The notes: generated by a model from the sequence alone, not told the origin. A stretch of DNA of 64,000 nucleotides from Delphinapterus leucas (GCF_002288925.2 NW_022098062.1:7056308-7120307); one strand, 5' to 3'. Shown: positions 10,776 to 22,854, counted from the stretch's first letter. A program made the numbers and translations.

Positions 10776-10825
10776 ATTTAAGGGCATCGATTTCTGTGTC
10801 ATTTAAGGACATCGATTTCTGTGTC
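10776..10825. repeat. Two-copy 25-base tandem duplication
   Basis: A 25-base unit ending in GCATCGATTTCTGTGTC (first copy, 10776-10800) is followed at once by a second copy (10801-10825) that differs by a single G to A. No gene is associated with it. Confidence 0.9.
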
Positions 10826-10989
10826 ATTGGTATCAAGCAGAGGGATGCCATTACAACGGATGTTGTAGGACAGTCTTTGTTTAATTTCCAGGGATTGAGG
10901 ACCTATAGGAGCTCTTTGGCACATTTTCAGAGAGTTTCTAAACATCATGAAATGATGTTTATGATTGTGAAATAAAGTTCATATTTTAT

Positions 10990-11395
10990 GGCAAGACAAG
11001 AAAAGTTTAAATGCAAAAAATTCTCCTCTGCACTTTGGCCTCCCCTCTCCCCCCACTGTGCATTGTGTATCTTCATTACCCATCGACCAACCCTCCCCCA
11101 TCAGCAGAAATAGCTGGTCAGCCATAAAGAGCAACATTCTCCCAGCACCAACAAGACAACTCAAATGATAACATTCCTTCTTGATCTCGTAAGGGGTCAC
11201 ATGACCTACCACGATGACCCTTAGATCTGGATTATGTAAACTCAATAATACTTCACTTGTTGGACAGCCCTCTGTCTCAAAAACTTATATAACTGTGCCT
11301 TGAGTTCTAACGGGCTGAACAGTTCTCAGAGCTTTCTGAGATGCTCTTCCCGGGTTATAAGCCTCAAATTTGGCTCAAATAAAATTTTCCATTTC
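10990..11395 (+). mobile_element. Endogenous retrovirus-type solo LTR, right end cut by SINEs
   Basis: A TTATATAA box at 11285-11292 is followed by GTGCCTTGAGTTC. An AATAAA lies at 11378-11383, about 90 bases downstream. This spacing and the CTTTCTGAGATGCTCTTCCC block fit the U3-R part of a gammaretrovirus-like LTR. No retroviral protein frame is present. The 5' boundary is uncertain, and U5 is replaced by or lies beyond the antisense SINEs at 11398. Confidence 0.6.
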
Positions 11396-11397
11396 TT

Positions 11398-11795
11398 TTT
11401 AAAAAATATTTATTTATTTAATTTATTTATTTTTGGCTGCGTTGGGACTTCGTTGCTGTATGCGGGCTTTCTCTAGTTGCGGCGAGCGGGGGCTACTCTT
11501 CGTTGCAGTGCGTGGGCTTATTGCGGTGGAGAAGCCCGCTTTATTAATTAATTAATTAATTTATATATGGCTGCGTTAGGTCCTAGCTGCGGCATGCGGG
11601 CTCTTCATTGCGGTGTGCAGGCTCCTCTCTAGTTGTAGTGTGCGGGTTACAGAGCATCTGGGCTTGGTAGTTGCGCTGCACAGGCTTAGTTGCCCCGCGG
11701 CATGTGGGATCTTAGTCCCCGACCAGGGATCGAACCCGCGTCCCCTGCATTGGAAGGTGGATTCTAAACCCCTGGCCCACCAGGGAAATCCCAAA
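11398..11795 (-). mobile_element. Two antisense CHR-type SINEs, one inserted beside or into the other
   Basis: The first (about 11398-11540) starts with a T-rich tail and GGCTGCGTTGGGACTTCG but lacks its tRNA head. The second (about 11541-11795) has its own ATTAATTAATTAATT tail and a complete head ending CCAGGGAAATCCC. AAGCCCGC before the second and AAAAAGCCCC after it may be a degraded target duplication, which would make the pair nested. Confidence 0.75.
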
Positions 11796-12119
11796 AAGCC
11801 CCTTTTAAAATATTCAAGGCCTTCCCTTCCAGAGGAAGATCCCAGGCTCTCAGACCTCCAGGGCAAAAACCAGCAGTGAGTGGGGTGGGCAGTGCACTGC
11901 TGGGGGACAGCGCAGGTGGCCCTGCTGAATGTGAGTCCCCGTGTGTGGGTGCCCTTGGGGAGAAGGAGGCAAGACAGCTGGGTGGCTCCCAGGGGACCAG
12001 TCCGAGCCCAGTTTAGGATTAAGTTTCCCTTGTCCTTCACTCTGTGGACACAAGGGGGCAGCCGAGCCTTGAGCTTGGCAGGCTGCAGGGCCAATGGGGC
12101 GGGAGGACTCTCTTCCCTC

Positions 12120-12257
12120 AATTTTTTTTCTTTTTTAATCTTTATTTTTGGCCATGCTGCATGGCTTCTGGGATCTTAGTTCCCCGACCAGGGATCAAAC
12201 CCACGCCCTCGGCAGTGAAAGTGCGGAGTCCTAACCACTGGACCACCAGGGAATTCC
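12120..12257 (-). mobile_element. Short 'GGTCCAGTGG' type SINE, antisense
   Basis: This has the same class of head as the element at 10542. The target duplication CTCTTCCCTC at 12110-12119 and 12258-12267 is exact. Confidence 0.92.
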
Positions 12258-12267
12258 CTCTTCCCTC

Positions 12268-13553
12268 CATCTTGCTTGTCCACGGACCACTCATTGTCTG
12301 AGACCTGCTCTCCCGTCCAACCTGACCTCTGAATGCGGGAATCAGGAACAGGGCCACTGCCAGGACAGAGAGTCCTAATCTTCACTGACCTTCACTTAAG
12401 CACATATAATTTGCACAGGCCCTGCCTCATCCACAATAGAGGCTAAGGCCCAGGAAAGCTAACTCAGATCTGCCCTCTCCAGGGCCCGGCTAGAGACTGG
12501 CCCATAAGCAGCCTGGACACACAGACCAAGGGAGAGACACCCAAGCTGACCTCTGGAAGGGCATCCTTCTGGGGCCTCTCTGCTGTAATGAAAACCTCCC
12601 CAAAGCCCATGAAGCTGGGGCAGGAAGGCCAAGTACTGTGGACAGGGCATAGTAAGCCCATCATATCCATCTAACAGCCTGTTATGCATGTGTTAAGGTC
12701 CCGAGCTAGTGCTAGGAGTACAAAGGGGAATTGGATTCAGATTCTTCCCAAAAGTTCACGATCAGGTAGGCAAATGGCCATTGCAATGTAGTGTGGTAAG
12801 TTCAGTGAGAGTTGTGCAAGTCTCAGAAGTGCATTCACCTAGATGTGTGCGTGGGGTGGAGTGAGGTCAGAGAAGGCTTCCTGGAAGTAATGCCCAGGTT
12901 AAGGCTTAAGGATAAGAGGGTTTAACCAAGCAAAGGTAGAGAGGGCTTTTCAGGCAAGGGAAAAGTGTAAGCAAGAGATTGAATAAACAACATGGGAGAG
13001 AGGTTCAAAGAAACTAATGTGTCTGAGAAAGTTCCAACCTAATACCCTTTAATGCTGCAACCATCTTATCAGGCTCAGGCTCTGTGATCTGGCTCTTGCC
13101 CACCTCTCCTGCTAGTTGAAACGGTTTCCTGAGCAGTTCTGTACATTTGCGTAGGAGCTTTGGAGAACTGAGTTTTTCTAGGCCAGAGCCTACAGGATTA
13201 AGGGAAAATGGATGCTGCAAGGGAGACTTGGAGGCTGGGTAATTAGCCTCTGGGTGAGCCTTTCCCTCTGGGGACCTTCCACATCCCTGTCCTTAACAAG
13301 TGACCTCCTTGCAAATTGGGGACTGATGGGGAAACTGACAAAGGAAGTAGTGACAGGGTGCTTTCAAGAGGAATCCAGAGGTTGAGACTGTAAACAAACA
13401 AACAACACAATCTCAAAAATAAAAACCATAAGACTATAAATTGATTGACTAGGTCACATAAAAATTAGATTCCTGATTGGTAAAAGACCCCATAGCCAAA
13501 GTGATCAGGCAGACAGATTGGTAGGATTATTGGCAATGATAAAACCAACGGGG
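12268..13553. other. Non-coding stretch with one ancient repeat
   Basis: Bases about 12680-12990 show the old repeat block order noted at 8965 (GGCTTCCTGGAAGTAATGCC is the clearest block). The remainder has no recognised gene or mobile element. Confidence 0.5.
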
Positions 13554-13872
13554 GGGCTTCCCTGGTGGCACAGTGGTTAAGAATCTGCCTGCCAATGCAG
13601 GAGACATGGGTTCGAGCCCTGGTCCGGGAATATCCCACATGTCACAGAGCAACTAAGCCTGTGAGCCAAAACTACTGAGCCTGTGAGCCACAACTACTGA
13701 AACCCGCGCACCTAGAGCCCATGCTCCGCAACAAGAGAAGCCACTGCAGTGAGAAGCCCGAGCACTGCAACGAAGAATAGCCCCCGCTCGCCACAACTAG
13801 AGAAAGCCCGCACACAGCAACGAAGACCCAATGCAGCCAAAAAAAAAAAAAAAAGAAAGAAAGAAAATAAAT
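13554..13872 (+). mobile_element. CHR-type SINE, long form
   Basis: GGGGGGCTTCCCTGGTGGCAC head, GGTTCGAGCCCTGG B-box region, and AGAGAAAGCCCGCACACAG followed by an A tail at 13839-13872. I could not identify a convincing target duplication. Confidence 0.9.
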
Positions 13873-14264
13873 TTAAAAAAATCCTGACAGGGAATTGATA
13901 CCTTCTAGAATACACAATGAATACACAAATGAATAACAATGACAGGAGGAAGTCTGGAAAAAAAAAAAATGGAACAAGGATATGATGAGGAAATTTATAG
14001 AAAGGGAAACCCCAAAAGTCACAAACATCTTGGGGCAGAGATTGTCTAATTCTTCACCAATTTCCATATCCTCTTTTCTTTGGCACACAGGGGCACCAGG
14101 ATTTTCTCTGGCCCAAGGAATGTGACTGCATCTGTGCGTGGTACTACAAACCTCCTGTGTCATTCTCTGAGGGCTCTCTCTTCCCTCCCCTGCTGGCTGG
14201 ATGCAGAGAATCCAGCGGAGGACCCTGAGGCCCTAGGAAATGACAGAGCTACACAGTAGAAGCC

Positions 14265-14395
14265 TGACCATCTGGAGTAGTACTCTGCCCTTGACCCCCA
14301 CTACACTGGACCGTGATGTGAACCAAAAATAAACATTTGTTTTGTTAAGCCACTGAGATTTGGGGTTTGTTATATCACTTAGCTTACTCACTATT
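14265..14395 (+). mobile_element. MLT1-type LTR 3' fragment
   Basis: AAATAAACATTTGTTTTGTT followed by AAGCCACTGAGATTTGGGG and TTGTTATATCACTTAGC is the conserved 3' end of MaLR/MLT1 LTRs. Only this end is recognisable. Confidence 0.65.
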
Positions 14396-14399
14396 TAGA

Positions 14400-14904
14400 C
14401 GTGCTCAAGCTCACCAGAGAAAGGCAAATTTTAAAAAGGTGTATGTACCACTTCACTTGTTCTCATGAGACTGGCAAAAATTGGTAAAGTAGATCATTCT
14501 AAGAAGTGTGCTAGGGCTTGAAGGTGTGCATGTGCATATGGTAACCCAGGAACTCCCATGCACTGCTGGTAGGGAGGTAGGCTGGTGGAGCCTTGCTGGG
14601 GGCAATCGGGTGGTTCTTAGTAAAATTAAATATGTGGATATCTTATGGCTCAGCATTTCTACTCCTGGGGATATATCCTGTGAAAAGGCTCACACGGGTC
14701 TATATAGAGGAGACATAGATATCTACAGAATGTTGTGCTGGGGAGTTAGGGTCAATTTTGGTGTCCATCACTGGGGGAATGGATAATAAACGAAGGGGAT
14801 GCAAGTTATGGAGAGTGCAGTGGTCAGAAGTAATGGACCCCATGGGCACATAGCAATGAGAATGGGCCTTCAAAGCATAGTGGAAATGGTGTAAATAAAA
14901 ATAG
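14400..14904 (+). mobile_element. Old LINE-1 3' region, sense
   Basis: 'Actggcaaaaattgg', 'gaactcccatgcactgctgg' and 'tactcctggggatatatcc' type blocks in this order are the 3' part of an old L1. It is degraded, and the younger L1 at 14915 lies next to it. Confidence 0.65.
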
Positions 14905-14914
14905 ATGCATATGG

Positions 14915-15700
14915 CACTGTTTACAATAGCCAAGACATGGAAGCAACCTAAATGTCCATCGACAGATGAATGGATAAAGAAGATGTGGTACATATAAACA
15001 ACGGAATATTACTCCGCCATTAAAAAGAATGAAATAATGTCATTTGCATCCATTACATGGATGGACCTAGAGATTATCATGCTAAGTGAAGTAAGTCAGG
15101 CAGAGAAAGACAAATATCATATGATAAAACTTGCACGTGGAATCTAAAAATAAAAGATACGAATGAACTTATTTACAAAACAGAAACAGACACACAGACT
15201 TAGAGAACGAACTTACCAGTGGGGAAGGGTGAGGGATAGATTGGGATTTGGGATTGACATGTACACAATGCTATATTTATTTATTTATTTATTTTTTGCA
15301 ATACGCGGGCCTCTCACTGTCGTGGCTTCTCCCGTTGCAGAGCACAGGCTCCGGACGTGCAGGCTCAGCGGCCATGGCTCACGGGCCCAGCCGCTCCACG
15401 GCATGTGGGATCTTCCCGGACCGGGGCACGAACCCATGTCCCCTGCATTGGCAGGCGGACTCTCAACCGCTGAGCCACCAGGGAAGCCCCCACAATGCTA
15501 TATTTAAAATAGATAACCAACAAAGACCTATTGAATAGCACAGTGAACACTGCTTAATATTCTGTGTTAACCTAAACGGGAAAAGAATCAGAAAAAAAAT
15601 AGATACATGTGTATGTATAACTGAGTCACTTTGCTGTACACCTGAAACTAACACAACATTGTAAATCAGCTATGCTCCAATAGAAAATAAAAATTAAAAA
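14915..15700 (+). mobile_element. 5'-truncated LINE-1, sense, carrying a nested SINE
   Basis: GTTTACAATAGCCAAGACAT, the 'ggatggacctagagattatc' block and the 3' end CAACATTGTAAATCAGCTAT / CTCCAATAGAAAATAAAAAT identify an L1 3' end. The target duplication ATGCATATGG at 14905-14914 and 15701-15710 gives the ends. The SINE at 15280-15490 lies inside it and is therefore younger. Confidence 0.9.
15280..15490 (-). mobile_element. Short cetacean-type CHR SINE nested in LINE-1
   Basis: This is an antisense short form. A 16-base exact target duplication, CACAATGCTATATTTA, occurs at 15264-15279 and 15491-15506. Confidence 0.95.
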
Positions 15701-15710
15701 ATGCATATGG

Positions 15711-17123
15711 AGCAACAGCACATATTTTACAAAAATACACATAAAGAATATACATTAAACACCTGGGAATGGTTGCCTAGGGGGAGAATGAGAGTGGAAA
15801 ATGGGAGGGAAAAAAGAAAATAGAATTGAATGTGTGAATTCATTTGCACTACACAGATTCTTCCTTTCAAAAGCTTTCTGACAAGAGATTGAAGACTGAC
15901 AATCACGGCTTTCGACTTCTGAGGCTTGGTTTCCTTTACGAAATCTGATTTCCATGAGGTTATTACACCTCTCTTCAATTTTTTAAAAAGCCCACGTTCA
16001 GCCTTCACTGTGCTTTTTCCAATTTCACAAGCTTTCTCTTTTAATCTCCTGACCCCTTGCTTTTTCAAAAACTAAACAATAAAGAGGAACAAAATTATAA
16101 GATCCAATCTTAGTCCAAAGAGCTCTTACTCAGAACATGAAACGATTTGCTTTTTACATATGTAGTAAACAGAGGGAGAAAAGAATGAAATACATTGTGC
16201 TTTTATTTGTATAGCATTATTAGTGACAGGGCGGGTGTCCTAAATATATATATATATTATAACATTACAGTAATTAGTAGGAAACAAGAAAAAAATCAGT
16301 GGAACAGAGAAGACAGCCCTAGTCAGGTCTTAGTAAGTATTGTAAGGAAGCATGTGCCAAAGGAGCATCACACCAAGGAGGAAAGGAGACAAAGCAAAAG
16401 AATCCAAAGAGCACAGAAGCCACTAAAGTTGTCAGCTTTTGCCAGGTGGGTGTCGTGGGAGCTCCGCCCTGATTTCCAGCCTCCCTGTACTTCGATCGGC
16501 ATGACATCTGCTGGGCACACGCGGATCTCCAGCAAGCTGGCCCCCTGATACAGCAAAGCCACTGGTCCAGGGCTCTGCCAGAAGCCCCGACTGCCATCTC
16601 CCTGCAGTTCACAAGCCGTGTAATGGAGATGGGTAGGGGCTGGATGCCGCTTGGCTGGATGATGAAGTTGGCTGAGGCTGAGGCTCAGGAATCTTGTTCT
16701 TTTCTGAGCAGCCCTCCCTGCTCCATCTCAATATCTTTTGTCTCCCCTCACTCTCCTTCCTGTAGCCAAGCAGCTTGCCACTCACATATTCCTCTCCTTC
16801 CCCTCCTTGCCGTCCTTCGCAAAGCTTTCTGCAAGCTGGGCAATGGATTCAGTGGCTAGTTTAAAATTTGGACACTCATGAGTATAGATAACCAGAGAGA
16901 TAACTGGGTAACCAGAGTTTCTAACCGAATCAGTGTCTGTGGCTGTGGGTTTTCAACTCAAAGCTCTGTGGGAGGATGCAGTGTTAGAGCCACAGGAAAT
17001 GAAATGCAGCTCTCTACACTCACACTGTCCCTCTCGTGGTCTGAGGGAACAGCCTCCTTTCTTCCCCACAGGTAGGAGGACTCTCAACAGAAGAGAGAAG
17101 TCGAGAGGTGGTGGACTTTAAGA
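15711..17123. other. Non-coding stretch, nothing recognised
   Basis: Several open frames of 60-117 codons exist on both strands (for example 16195-16548 and 15727-16068). None shows a domain, a splice context or a partner frame. A short (TA)n sits near 16246. Confidence 0.5.
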
Positions 17124-17136
17124 AAAACCTCCCGGG

Positions 17137-17481
17137 GGCTTCCCTGGTGGCGCAGTGGTTGAGAATCTGCCTGTCATTGCTGGGGACACGGGTTTGAGCC
17201 CTGGTCCGGGAAGATCCCACATGCCGTGGGGCAACTAAGCCCGTGCGCCACAGCTACTGAGCCTGCACTCTAGAGCCCACAAGCCACAACTACTCAGCCC
17301 ACGTGCCACAACTACTGAAGCCTCCATGCTCCTCAACAAGAGAGGCCACCGCAGTGAGAAGCTCGCACACCGCAACGAAGAGCAGCCCCCGCTCACTGCA
17401 ACTAGAGAAAGCCTGCACGCAGCAGTAAAGACCCAACGCAGCCAAAAATAAATAAATTAATAAATAAATTATTAAAAAAAT
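17137..17481 (+). mobile_element. CHR-type SINE, long form (first of a tandem pair)
   Basis: Head GGGGCTTCCCTGGTGGCGCA, tail of AATA/AAATT units. It is flanked by AAAACCTCCCGGG (17124-17136) and AAAACCGTCCCGGG (17482-17495). The second copy is shared with the next SINE. Confidence 0.93.
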
Positions 17482-17495
17482 AAAACCGTCCCGGG

Positions 17496-17752
17496 ACTTC
17501 CCTGGTGGTCCAGTGGGTAAGACTCCACGCTCCCAATGCAGGGGGCCCAGGTTCGATCCCTGGTCCAGTAACTAAGATCCCACGTGCATGCCACAACTAA
17601 AGAGTTTGCATGCCATAACTGAAGATCCCACACGCCTCAACTAAAGATCCCACATGCCACAACTAAAGATCCTGCACACGGCAACGAAGATCCCATGTGC
17701 CACAACTAAGACCCAGTGCAGCCAAAATAAATAAATAGATAAATAGAAAAAG
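17496..17752 (+). mobile_element. 'GGTCCAGTGG' type SINE (second of a tandem pair) with expanded internal repeats
   Basis: It inserted at the target copy made by, or used by, the previous SINE; its right flank is AATAACCTCCCC (17753-17764). The body holds several repeats of a roughly 20-base ACTAAAGATCCCACATGCC unit, more than in other copies here. Confidence 0.9.
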
Positions 17753-17764
17753 AATAACCTCCCC

Positions 17765-18529
17765 ATGTCCCTGCAGTTGAGTCTCCCATAATCATCCCTG
17801 GTCTCACCGTATGTATTCATTAGAATCTCAAGCAGGCCCTATGGGACCAAATCAAATTTGATGAGTTATCATTCTGCTTGCAATTTTGTTTATTTCTTAG
17901 TAATTACCAAGCACATGAAAGGCTCCCAGGTTGCCGGTTCCTCTGACGGCAAGAGTTGCTTCATCGGGCTCTGCCTGGGATTCTGACCTGGGAGCTCACA
18001 CCCGGCCTCAGGTCTGGTTTAGCAAAGAACCAGGAAGAGGCTCAGTGGACGTGCTTCTCTGCCACATAAGCAAGACCTGTCCCTCACTGCAGCAGGCAGA
18101 GGTGATGGGAGCAGGCTCTTAATTGCTGCGGCATACCTGGGCTTCCACTGCTTTCTTGGATATAAGCAGAAGCCATGGAGTGTAAAAGGAGAGATCACTG
18201 CTGACTGGGGTCTGAATCATCTCTGGAGCATCCTGGGCCTCTGATCTAAAGTAAGCCTTCATGTCTGAAGCACAGAAGGACCTCTTCCAGAATTGGAAAG
18301 AGAAGCTTGGGGGGAAACTTGAGTGGCAGTTTCTGTAATGCTCCCCGCCATTCTTGCCCTACTTTGTTGAGATAGTCGTTTATCCTTTACTGCCCTTGAG
18401 TGATTTAACCCCATTGGATTAAATTGAGTAAAAAGAGACTCGCTGAGGCCTGCCTCACAGAGGAAACTTGGGAAAACCTATATGATCAAGTACACTTGAT
18501 CTCTAAATCTGTGCTTGTTTTGAAAGTGA
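17765..18529. other. Non-coding stretch, nothing recognised
   Basis: No recognisable repeat or gene. The GC content is higher than in the flanking LINE-1 blocks. The 63-codon frame at 17931 has no features of a gene. Confidence 0.5.
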
Positions 18530-20870
18530 CTCTGCATCTAGATGTGCAGGATGTGTTTTAAAATCGTGAGATACAGCATACATAGAAAAATGTTCTAGAA
18601 AAATGTTCATAAAATATTTACATACGGTGTAACGATTAATATAAAATGAACACCAGGTGACCACCCCCAAGTCAAGAAACAGAACACTACAGAATTTTCT
18701 GCCACCTGAGCACAGCCCCTTTCTTTCCCTCCAGAGACAACCATTATCTTGGCACCTAAAGTAATCATTTCACTGTTTTTCTTTACAGTTCACCACACGT
18801 TTAGGCATCACTAAATGATATTGTTTACTGTTGCATGTTTTGAACTTTATATAATGGAGTAAAAACATAGGTCTTCTTTATGACTTGCTTCTTTCACTCT
18901 GTATCATTTGGAAACACATCCTTACTGATGCTTATAGCTGTAATTGGTCCATTTTCATTGCTATACACTTCAATTTATTTATTCTATGCTGCTGGACATT
19001 TAGGTTGTTTCTAGTTGGGGACTATTTCAGACAATGCTGCTAAGAACATTCTGTGTATGTGCAGATTTTTCTCTACGTATGTCCCTGGGCATGCAATTGC
19101 TGGGCATGGAGTATGCACAAACTCAACTTTACTAGTTAATACTATTCTACTGTTTTCCAGAATGGTATGCCAATTTATATGCTCACTAGAGAATATCTGT
19201 TGGTCAGGGTCTTTGGTGCTGGTCAGATGTTAGTTTTGCCATTTGATGGCTGTGTAATAGTATCTCATTGTGGTTTAATTTACATTTTACTGATGAGATT
19301 AAACATCTTTTCATAGGTTTATCAGCCATTTGGATTTCCTTTCTTATAAAAGATCTGTTCAAATCTTCTGTGCTGTTCTTTATTTTATACTTTGATTCAC
19401 AGAAGTTCTTTATAAATTCTGGGTCCTAGTCTTTTGTCACTTTTATGTATTGTAGTTAGTATCATTTCCCTCTCTGACTTGTCCCTTTACTCTCTTAATG
19501 TGCCTTGGTTGGACAGACTTTCTTAATTGTAACATACTCAAATTTACAAATCTTTCACTTACTGTGAATGGTTTTTTACCCAGTTTAAGAAATCCTTCTC
19601 TACTCCCAAGGTCATGAAGATATTCTTCTATATTATCTTCTAATATAGAATATATACATATTCTTCATATATAGTTTTTGAATCCACCTGAATTAATTTC
19701 TCTGTACTATATTGCCAAGAGAGGTTCTAATTCCATTTTCTCCCCTATGGATACTCAATTATGCCAGCACTATTTATTGAAAAGTCTATCTTTTTTGCCA
19801 TTGACCTGGGATGTCACCTCTGTTGTATAGCAAATGTTCATAGAGGTGTAGGTCCCTTTATGGGTTCTCTACTGTGTTTCATTGGTCTATTTGTCAATCC
19901 TTGTCCCAATGCCACACGGTCTTAATTACTATAGCTTTATAATAAGTATTATATCTGGTAGAGCAAGTCCTCCTACTTTATTTTTCTTCTTCAGGAGTAG
20001 CTACTCTTGGCCCTTGGCGCTGTCATATAAATTTTAGAGCTGGCTTGTCAAGTTCGAACAAAAACCTATTGAGATTTTAATTGGGATTTACTGAGTCTGT
20101 AAATCAATTTGGAGAGAAATGACACCTTTGCAATGTTGAGTCCTCCCATCTATGAACTGGTATATTTCTCCATTTATTTAGGTCTTCTTTAATGTCTCTT
20201 AATAAAATTTTATAATTTTTTCCATTAATGTCTTGTACATATTTTGTTGGATTTATTCCCAGGTAGTTTGCATTTTTTAATGCCATTGTGAATGAAGACT
20301 GTTTTAAATTTCATTTTATAACTGCTGCTGGTGAAAAACAAGCGTAATTTTTTTATATTGATTTTGTATCCAGAAACTTTGGTAAACTCTTGTATTAATT
20401 CTAGTAATTCATTTGTAGAGTATTTTTCATTTTCTATATATATCATCATTATATGTTCATAATAATAGTTTTGTCTTTTTCCTTTCCAATCCTTGTACAT
20501 TTTATTTATTTTTCTTATCTACTGTGCTGTCCAAGATCCCCTAGTAGAATGCTGTATAAAATTGGTAATTAGTAGCATTCTTTTCTCGGTTCTCAAGTCA
20601 AAGGGAAAACTTTTAAATGTGTCATTATTAAGTATGCTGTTTGTTGAAGTTTTTGTAGATAATCCTTATCACATTAAGGAAGTTGCATTTTATTCCCAGT
20701 TTGCCAAGAGCTGTTTTTATTGTGAATGGATGTTGAATTTGAGCTTTTTTTCCTCTCTATGTCTATTGACCATATCTATTTTTCCTTTAATGTGTAAATG
20801 TAATGATTTACACTAATTAATATTTGAATGTTAAATCGCCTCGTGTTTGGGTGATAAGCCCACCTCAGTT
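18530..20870 (-). mobile_element. Old LINE-1, antisense
   Basis: From left to right this reads as an inverted L1: the 3' end (GCAATTGCTGGGCATGGAGT, GTATCTCATTGTGGTTTAAT), then reverse-transcriptase-derived sequence. It has many frameshifts and stop codons and is inactive. Confidence 0.88.
20104..20500 (-). pseudogene. LINE-1 ORF2 (reverse transcriptase) remnant
   Basis: On the minus strand, two overlapping frames read YIENEKYSTNELLELIQEF, SGYKINIKK and then YLGINPTKYVQDI, KNYKILLRDIKEDLNKWRNI. These are the familiar stretches downstream of the L1 reverse transcriptase FADD site. A frame change between the two pieces (around 20230-20290) shows decay. Confidence 0.9.
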
Positions 20871-20879
20871 ACAGTGTAA

Positions 20880-21310
20880 CTACTAAAAGAATGAAGGTAT
20901 GAGTTAGACTGCTTAGGTCTGAAACCCAGCCATACCACAATGTGGGAGTGACCTGGGCAAGTTACTTAATCTCTCTGTGTCTCCATTTTCTCATATGCTG
21001 AAATGAGAATAATAGTAGCACTTAGGGACTTCCCTGGTGGTCCAGTGGTTAAGAATCTGCCTTCCAATGCAGAAGACGCAGGTTTGATCCCTGGTTGGGG
21101 AACTAAGATCCCACATGCCATGGGGCAACTAAGCCCTCGTGCCACAACTAGAGAGTCCACACAGCCAAAAATAAAAACAAACAAATATTTTTAAAAGAAA
21201 GCACCTAAATCACAGGACTATTGTAAAGTTGTAATATGTCCAGAATGCTTAAACCAATGCCTAGAACATAGTAAGCACCCTAAAAGTATTTGCTATTTTA
21301 TTGACTAGAC
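20880..21310 (+). repeat. MIR element split by a SINE
   Basis: 'TGGGCAAGTTACTTAATCTC' and 'TCTCATATGCTGAAATGAG' on the left, and 'GGACTATTGTAAAGTTGTAA' and 'ATGCCTAGAACATAGTAAGC' on the right, are the two halves of a MIR. The SINE at 21026-21199 separates them. Confidence 0.85.
21026..21199 (+). mobile_element. 'GGTCCAGTGG' type SINE inside MIR
   Basis: Head GGGACTTCCCTGGTGGTCCA, A-rich tail. The target duplication is AGCACTTA (21018-21025) and AGCACCTA (21200-21207). Confidence 0.9.
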
Positions 21311-21909
21311 AATACTTTGTTTAGGATTTTTGTACTTGTGTTCATGAGTGAGTTTAGCTTGTAATCTTTCTTTCTCATAAATAACCTTGGTATTATGGTT
21401 TGGCTAAACTTATCAAATGAGTTGAGGAGTGTTTTTCTCTTTTTCTTTCCTCTGAGTTTGTGTAATATTACGATGATTGATTCCTTGAATATATGGTAGA
21501 ACTCACTTGTGAAGCCATCTACTCTGAAGGTTTTGTGTGGGAAAAATTTTCAATTTAAGTATATGTTGGTTATAGGTCCGTTCAGGTTTTGTATGTGCTT
21601 TACATTTATTTAGGAATTTGTAAATCTAAATTTTTAAAATATTGGCATAAAGTTATTCATAGTATCTTGTTATCTTTTAAAGGTCTGTAGCATCTGCCAT
21701 GAGGTTCTCTTTTTCATTGCTTATTTATGACCACATATGACATTATTTTTTATATGTTTGTTAGAATTACCCACCAATTACCCACCAGTTCATTCTTTCT
21801 TGCATCTCAGACCTTCCATCTGGGTTCACATTCCTTCTGTCTGAAAGATATTATTAGGATTTCCATTAGAGAGGACCTACTAGTGGCAAACTTTTTTTTT
21901 TTTTTTTTC
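21310..21909 (-). mobile_element. LINE-1 ORF2 region, antisense (continues the block at 18530)
   Basis: 'TTCCTTGAATATATGGTAGA' and 'CTGAAGGTTTTGTGTGG' type sequence is the complement of L1 ORF2. No intact frame remains. Confidence 0.8.
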
Positions 21910-21921
21910 CTGAGATTTTTT

Positions 21922-22121
21922 ATTTTTTTTTGCGGTACGCGGGCCTCTCACTGTTGTGGCCTCTCCCATTGCAGAGCACAGGCTCCGGACGCGCAGACTC
22001 AGCGGCCATGGCTCACGGGCCCAGCCGCTCCGCGGCATGTGGGATCTTCCCGGACCGGGGCACGAACCCGTGTCCCCTGCATCGACAGGCGGACTCTCAA
22101 CCACTGCGCCACCAGGGAAGC
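21922..22121 (-). mobile_element. Short cetacean-type CHR SINE, antisense
   Basis: Short form with exact CTGAGATTTTTT repeats at about 21910-21921 and 22123-22134. It is inserted at the border between two L1 blocks. Confidence 0.93.
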
Positions 22122-22134
22122 CCTGAGATTTTTT

Positions 22135-22530
22135 TTTAACATCTTTATTGGAGTATAATAGCTTTACAATGGTGTGTTAGTTTCTGCTTTATAACAAAGT
22201 GAATCAGTTATACATATGTTCCCACATCTCTTCCCTCTTGCGTCTCCCAACCGCCCACCCTCCCTATCCCACCGCTCTAGGTGGTCACAAAGCACCGAGC
22301 TGATCTCCCTGTGCTATGCAACTGCTTCCCACTAGCTATCTACTTTATGTTTGGTAGTGTATATATGTCCATGCCACTCTCTCACTTTGTCCCAGCTTAC
22401 CCTTTCCCCTCCCCGTATCCTCAAGTCCATTCTCTAGTAGGTCTGCATCTTTATTCCCATCTTGCCCCTAGGTTCTTCTGACCATTTTTTTTTTTTCGAT
22501 TCCATATATATATATGTGTATATGGAATCA
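22135..22530 (-). mobile_element. Younger LINE-1 3' UTR, antisense
   Basis: CATCTTTATTGGAGTATAAT, then the complement of the CTAACACACCATTGTAAAGC end and the C/T-rich 3' UTR. The same element type is seen in sense orientation at 40773-41224. Confidence 0.88.
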
Positions 22531-22850
22531 AACTTTCTTTTCTGTCTCAAAATGTCTTTATTTTTTTCAAATTCTTGAAAGATTTTTATCTTGTTATAGA
22601 ATTCTAATCTGACAGGGACTTTTTTCAGCCTATCAACAATATTGTTCTCCTGTCTTCTGGCTTCCCTTTTTTGCCCTGCAGCATCAATTCTTAGTGTAAC
22701 TGTCACTCTTTGAAGATAATCTGTGTTTTTTTCTCTGGATGTTTTCAACATCTTCTTATGGTCTTTGGTGTTCTGCAGTTACAGCAATAAAATGTCTAGA
22801 AGCAGGTTGCTTTTACATATCTTGCTTGGGAGTTACTGGACTTCTAAACG
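22531..22850 (-). mobile_element. Old LINE-1 fragment, antisense
   Basis: 'TTTCTCTGGATGTTTTCAAC' and 'GGTCTTTGGTGTTCTGCAGT' match the complement of old L1 sequence. It is degraded. Confidence 0.6.
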
Positions 22851-22854
22851 CAGT

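Noticed and set aside
20104..20500. Possible host reverse-transcriptase-like gene
   Set aside because: Clear LINE-1 ORF2 phrases with a frameshift, embedded in inverted L1 sequence.
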